From contig NC_068972.1 in assembly GCF_016808095.1 (NCBI RefSeq), positions 40,579,029 through 40,643,028 of the forward strand: 64,000 nt of DNA, written 5' to 3'. The stretch is from Vigna angularis (lineage: Eukaryota > Streptophyta > Magnoliopsida > Fabales > Fabaceae). Position 1 is the first letter of the stretch. The number at the start of each line of letters is the position of its first letter. The translations under genes were made by a program, and so were the position numbers. Below the pieces are notes generated by a model. That model worked only from the letters and a program-made list of their open reading frames with translations, was not told the origin of the DNA and made no database searches. Of the stretch, positions 60,421 to 64,000 are shown one piece after another.

Positions 60421-61108
60421 TCAGGATAGGCCTGATGTGTTCGGCTAATTTCGGAATGAAACGGGATAATGCTGTCAGTCGGCCGACCAGACGTTGTATC
60501 TCTTTCATGGTTTTTGGGCTTTGCATTTCTAGCACGGCTCTACATTTGTCTGGGTTGGCCTCGATGCCCCTGCATGTCAGCATGAACCCCAAGAACTTAC
60601 CAGCCGGGACTTCGAAGGTACATTTAGAAGGGTTAAGTCGCATGTTGTATCGTCGGATCTGGAGAAACACTTCTGCCAAATCCTTGAGATGTTGTTCCAC
60701 AAATTGGCTTCAGATAACCATGTCGTCTACATAGACATCCATGCATTTGCCGATTTGATGGTGGAAGACTTTGTCCATAAGGAGTTGGTAGGTGGCGCCT
60801 GCATTCTTCAAGCCGAACGACATTACTTCATAACAGTAATTGGCGCGCTCGGTAATGAAGCCTGTTTTATTCTGATCGGGCTCGTACATGGAGATTTGGT
60901 TATACCCCGAGTACACATCGAGAAAGCTGAGCACAGTATGTCCTGAAGCTCCATCTACCAACCGATCAATGCTCGGTAGGGGATATGAATCCTTAGGGCA
61001 TGCTTTGTTGAGGTCAGTGAAGTCCACACACATTCTCCATTGGCCGTTCGACTTCTTGACCATGACCACGTTCGACAACCACGTGGTGTAAGTTACTTCT
61101 CTGATAAA

Positions 61109-63373
61109 CTAGGCATTCATCAGTTTGTTGGCTTCTGCCTGGATGGCCTCTCGTTTTTCTTCCCCGAATCGTCGTTTCTTCTGCGCAACCGAACGCGCTT
61201 CCCTGAAGATCGACAACTTATGGGCCATGACTCCCGGATGGATTCCTGGCATATCTGCAGCCACCCACGCAAATAAGTCAGCGTTGGCTCTTAGTATCTT
61301 CGTCAGATCATGCTCATCATGTAGCGCCAAGCTTCCACCGATGGTCGTGGTTTTGGACGTATCCGCTCCTAGTTGGAATGTTTTGACATCTCCTTGTGGA
61401 TGGAGACGTTCATCTATATTGGTTCTGGGGTCCAAGTCGATCGTCGCTGTTTTGGCTCCTCTTGCCCTCCTAGGTGGCATGAAAGGGGTGACCTTTAAAC
61501 CGGCGACATAGCACTGTCGAGCCGTTCGCTGATCAGCCCTTACGGTACAGATGGTCCCTCGTTCTGTGGGGAATTTCATGGCCAGATGAGGGGTGGACAC
61601 AATGGCTCTGAAAGCGTTTAAGCAAGGTCGTCCTAGCAAAGCATTATACGAGGTATTTGCCTCTACCAGTAAGAACCTGACTCTGAGCTCTGGTGCCTCC
61701 CTGCCTGTTCCGAGTCGAGTCCGTAAGTTGAGGTATCCCCGAGTGTCGACTCTTTCCCCTGCGAAGCCTAAAATATGCTCGTTGAAAGGGGCTATCAGGT
61801 CTTCGGACAAGTCCATTTTCTTGAAGGTGGTCCAGTACAAGATATTGACCGAACTGCCTTGATCGACGAGCACTTTGTTGACATCGTAACAGGATATTTC
61901 GGTCGTGATGACCATGGGATCATCGTGATCAGGGTCGGGAGCGTGGAAATCTGCTTCAGTAAAAGTGATGTTGGGTATGGATCGAGGTTGTCGATCTACC
62001 ATGTGCACCGTCTTTAAATGTCTCAAATGTCGTTTTCGGGCGGAGGCTGACGCTCCTCCCCCTGCGAAGCCACTGGATATGGTGTCGATTCGCCCTCGGA
62101 CCGACCTCTCTCTTTCCGAGTGTCGAGGTTGGCTTCGGGATCTCCGTCTTCGCCGGTCGTCCTTGGGAGGTGATCGTTCGGGGCTTCGCCGGGAGCTTTC
62201 CTTCCGGTTGAGAGTTGTTACTCTGGTGGATGTCCTCTCCTTTACGTAATTTTGGAGGTAGCCCACGTGGATGAGTCTTTCCAACTCATCTTTCACCATG
62301 TTACATTCTTCTGTATCATGACCATGGTTCATATGAAGTCGACACGCTTTACTACCATCAGCGTTCTTTGGAGTGGCCTTTCGCCGAACGGTAAGAAGTT
62401 CAGCGTGCAATGCCTCTTCGAGCACCTTTGTCCTGGGTGCGTTGAGGGATGTATTGCGATCATATTTAGGTGTCCACCCCGACTCTTTTCGAGGTGGTCG
62501 ATCTGTTTTATAGTCGTTGGACGACCGTTTCGTGTCTTTCTTGGTACTATTGTTAGGACTGTCATGCTGTTGTTTCTTTCTAGAGTTTCTGAGGTCTTCA
62601 ATGCGGATGAATTTCGCGATTGTTGCCTGGAGTTCTTCCATAGACTTTGGAGGATCTGCATACAACTGTTCCGCGAAATACCCCGACCTCAAACACGAGG
62701 GTAGATTGCTAATTATAAACGTGTGGTTCACGTCCTTCACGCATCTGGTTGTCTCGTTGTATCTTTGCATGAAAGCCTTTAGAGTTTCATCTTTCTCCTG
62801 CTTAGTGTTCACGAGCTCAGCAGGAGTCATCTGCGGTCTTCTATTGGTAGCATACTGTTTTCGAAAGAGGGCTTCTACTGTGGCGAAACAATCCACTGAA
62901 TTTTGAGGAAGAGTGTGATACCACTCGAGTGCCTCATCCTTCAAAGACAACGAAAAAGCTCTGCAAATGACAGGGTCATTATCCGTGTAGAACGCCATAG
63001 CGTCTATAAAGTTGCGGAGATGATTGTCGGGGTCTGCTGAGCCGTCATATCTTTCTAACGCTGGAGGGGGTTTTTCCGGCATATGAGCTTGCATGATGGC
63101 TTCCGTAAATGGAAGCAGGTTGGTGAGGCGCATAGAGGTGGGCCCCTTCCTTCCTCCTCTGACAGGTTCGGACGGTCCTCCATGATGGCTTCCTTCATTA
63201 TCGTCCTGTCGGTTGGAGGTCGATATTTCCGGCGGAGGACGCTGCGCCCTCAGCGCTGCAAGCTCTTCGGTTTGTTTGCGCTGAATTTCCTCCTGTTCTC
63301 GTATGGTTTGCGCCTGCGCCTCGATTTGTGTTTGCAGTTGCTTGATCAAATCTCGGGTGTTGTTGTCCTCCAT
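61109..63373 (-). CDS. Tat Gag-protease reading frame
   Basis: Open for 754 codons from the ATG at 63373. The frame is also open from a TTG at 63427, inside the primer-site region, which I do not use. An N-terminal coiled coil (TRDLIKQLQTQIEAQAQTI) precedes the Retrotrans_gag domain (PPALERYDGSADPDNHLRNF; EALEWYHTLP; FAEQLYADPP). A HGHDTEEC-type remnant of a zinc site is in place of a full CCHC knuckle, as is usual in this lineage. A basic SR/RD-rich stretch (about 62100-62230) follows. The aspartic protease has VLVDQGSSVNILYW. The frame ends at a TAG (61109-61111) that separates it from RT; relatives read straight on, so this is a break and not a natural end. Confidence 0.88.
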   Translation of the reverse strand: MEDNNTRDLIKQLQTQIEAQAQTIREQEEIQRKQTEELAALRAQRPPPEISTSNRQDDNEGSHHGGPSEPVRGGRKGPTSMRLTNLLPFTEAIMQAHMPEKPPPALERYDGSADPDNHLRNFIDAMAFYTDNDPVICRAFSLSLKDEALEWYHTLPQNSVDCFATVEALFRKQYATNRRPQMTPAELVNTKQEKDETLKAFMQRYNETTRCVKDVNHTFIISNLPSCLRSGYFAEQLYADPPKSMEELQATIAKFIRIEDLRNSRKKQQHDSPNNSTKKDTKRSSNDYKTDRPPRKESGWTPKYDRNTSLNAPRTKVLEEALHAELLTVRRKATPKNADGSKACRLHMNHGHDTEECNMVKDELERLIHVGYLQNYVKERTSTRVTTLNRKESSRRSPERSPPKDDRRRRRSRSQPRHSERERSVRGRIDTISSGFAGGGASASARKRHLRHLKTVHMVDRQPRSIPNITFTEADFHAPDPDHDDPMVITTEISCYDVNKVLVDQGSSVNILYWTTFKKMDLSEDLIAPFNEHILGFAGERVDTRGYLNLRTRLGTGREAPELRVRFLLVEANTSYNALLGRPCLNAFRAIVSTPHLAMKFPTERGTICTVRADQRTARQCYVAGLKVTPFMPPRRARGAKTATIDLDPRTNIDERLHPQGDVKTFQLGADTSKTTTIGGSLALHDEHDLTKILRANADLFAWVAADMPGIHPGVMAHKLSIFREARSVAQKKRRFGEEKREAIQAEANKLMNA

Positions 63374-63407
63374 AACTCTTGTGGTCTTCTTTGGGATATC
63401 AAACCTC

Positions 63408-63426
63408 GGCTCCACGGTGGGTGCCA
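63408..63426 (-). other. Primer-binding site of the Tat element
   Basis: Minus-strand TGGCACCCACCGTGGAGCC starts three bases inside the 5' LTR edge. It has the TGG start and the CACCCACCGTGG core I associate with Tat-lineage elements. Confidence 0.7.
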
Positions 63427-63429
63427 AAA

Positions 63430-64000
63430 TGTTTCGGTATAATAGTTGAGACCGAGATATAAATCTGATGAGTCACGTCTTCTCCTCCCAGCAATGTAGT
63501 TATCTCCACGTCTTCTTCCAATGCAGAACTCTTTGGGGAAAATGGGGTGGGTACTTGCAAAGGCACTCCGACGCTCAAGGCAGAAAAAGGGAATGATAGA
63601 ACCTTTTTAGTTCAAAAGTAGAAGAAAATCAATATTCTCCTCCTAAATCTCTCTCAGAAAAACGTACCTTTTTTCCTTCTGGTTTTTCATATTTAACCTA
63701 ACAATAAGATAAATCGTTTACCTAAAAATCCGGTTGGTTAGAGAATCTGACTACTTGGAAAACACAACTGTTAGGTCGTGCTTGATACTGGGTTAATTGA
63801 TTTCGTGATTTGCGACATTATGGCCAGATATTTCTAACCGTTTGTTCTTTAGTTTATTAGGATTAATATATCCATTTTGACTAAAATTGATCGAACGTCT
63901 TCTCTCTGACCTTTGACTGGATTGACGTGACCTCGTGAACTAATGTTAACCGTTTAGTTCAATCAACAGACGATCGCTAAAAGACGATCACTGAATGATT
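63430..64000 (-). repeat. 5' LTR of the Tat element, cut by the window end
   Basis: Same start as 53464 (TGTTTCGGTATAATAG). Runs to the last base of the window; about 170 bp should lie outside. Confidence 0.92.

Larger units (their letters stand above)
57070..61108 (-). pseudogene. Tat pol pseudogene: RT, duplicated RNase H, integrase
   Basis: Continues the gag-protease frame after a TAG at 61109-61111. RT spans 61108-60430 with SGYNQI, EVMSFGLKNAGATYQ and YVDDMVI, broken by a TGA at 60710. RNase H with SDLQLYIAASHHAVSAAL follows. A one-base deletion in a G run at about 60240 shifts the frame. The archaeal-type RNase H block (LNVDGSSDKRGGGGAGIVLE; NNQSEYEALIVGLALAKEL) is present twice, at about 60100-59430 and 58960-58290, with a TAG at 58977 between. 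Integrase has an H-H-C-C site (ELHTGICGFH..KCLSCQAH) and GIDIVGP. Stops near 57777 and 57762 interrupt before the IITDNGRHF core and the YPQTNGQAEAANK segment. The tail ends near 57073. Confidence 0.9.
53464..64000 (-). mobile_element. Tat-lineage Ty3/gypsy retrotransposon with antisense gene; right end outside window
   Basis: In minus-strand order: 5' LTR (63430 to beyond 64000), primer site, gag-protease, RT, RNase H (duplicated), integrase, a repeat-bearing spacer, an antisense gene on the + strand, polypurine tract, 3' LTR (53464-54203). Gag text, the protease DQGSS motif, the archaeal-type RNase H and the antisense gene together point to the Tat lineage (Retand/Ogre relatives). The right target duplication cannot be checked. 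The sequence left of the 3' LTR is CATAT (53459-53463). Stops in pol and in the antisense gene show it is defective. Confidence 0.92.

Noticed and set aside
61125..63442. Plus-strand frames of 80-150 codons opposite the Tat gag
   Set aside because: Unlike the 54.6-56.6 kb gene, these have no recognisable protein text and simply mirror the dense minus-strand coding sequence.

Overview
The window reads as nuclear DNA of a eudicot, most likely a papilionoid legume. The evidence is AT-rich intergenic DNA, many short exons with GT-AG introns, three recognisable plant host genes, and a dense layer of plant-type LTR elements, LINEs and Mutator-like elements. The legume assignment rests on the look of some dispersed repeats and is inference.

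Host genes, all on the + strand. (1) 1-9246 holds the 3' part of a DEAH/DExH-box RNA helicase closest to plant DExH1; its 5' part lies before the window. Nine exon pieces join in frame to 541 codons plus stop. (2) 11071-30350 is a complete 28-exon VIR (VIRILIZER) gene, a subunit of the m6A mRNA methyltransferase complex. I could join all exons in frame to 2188 codons plus stop. (3) 45428-46318 is an intronless Dof zinc-finger transcription factor of the DOF3.5/DOF1.2 type.

Mobile DNA makes up most of the rest. Inside a GC-AG intron of the helicase lies a complete, probably young Ty3/gypsy chromovirus (1731-6877, minus strand) with LTRs that look identical, a 5-bp target duplication and one uninterrupted gag-pol frame. 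VIR intron 15 is a small transposon graveyard: a tandem duplication, two legume-type repeats, a 1.0-kb long-TIR element, a gypsy gag relic and a SINE-like relic. At 33433-39898 sits an old Ty1/copia element with unusual LTR ends and a 1374-bp solo LTR nested in its gag. Between 39.9 and 44.5 kb are decayed repeats and a gypsy integrase relic. After the Dof gene come a LINE relic (48.8-50.0 kb) and a decayed MULE transposase (50.2-52.65 kb).

From 53464 to beyond the window end is a Tat-lineage Ty3/gypsy element on the minus strand. It is the most unusual object here. Between pol and the 3' LTR it carries an antisense (+ strand) two-exon gene. Upstream of that gene is a telo-box fused to an E2F-like site. 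Its pol contains a 1140-bp in-frame tandem duplication of the RNase H region, with a further 138-bp duplication inside. The element is inactivated by stop codons, several of which fit C-to-T transitions.

All exon joins and element ends were read by eye from splice consensus, frame continuity and family resemblance. No alignment or transcript data were available.
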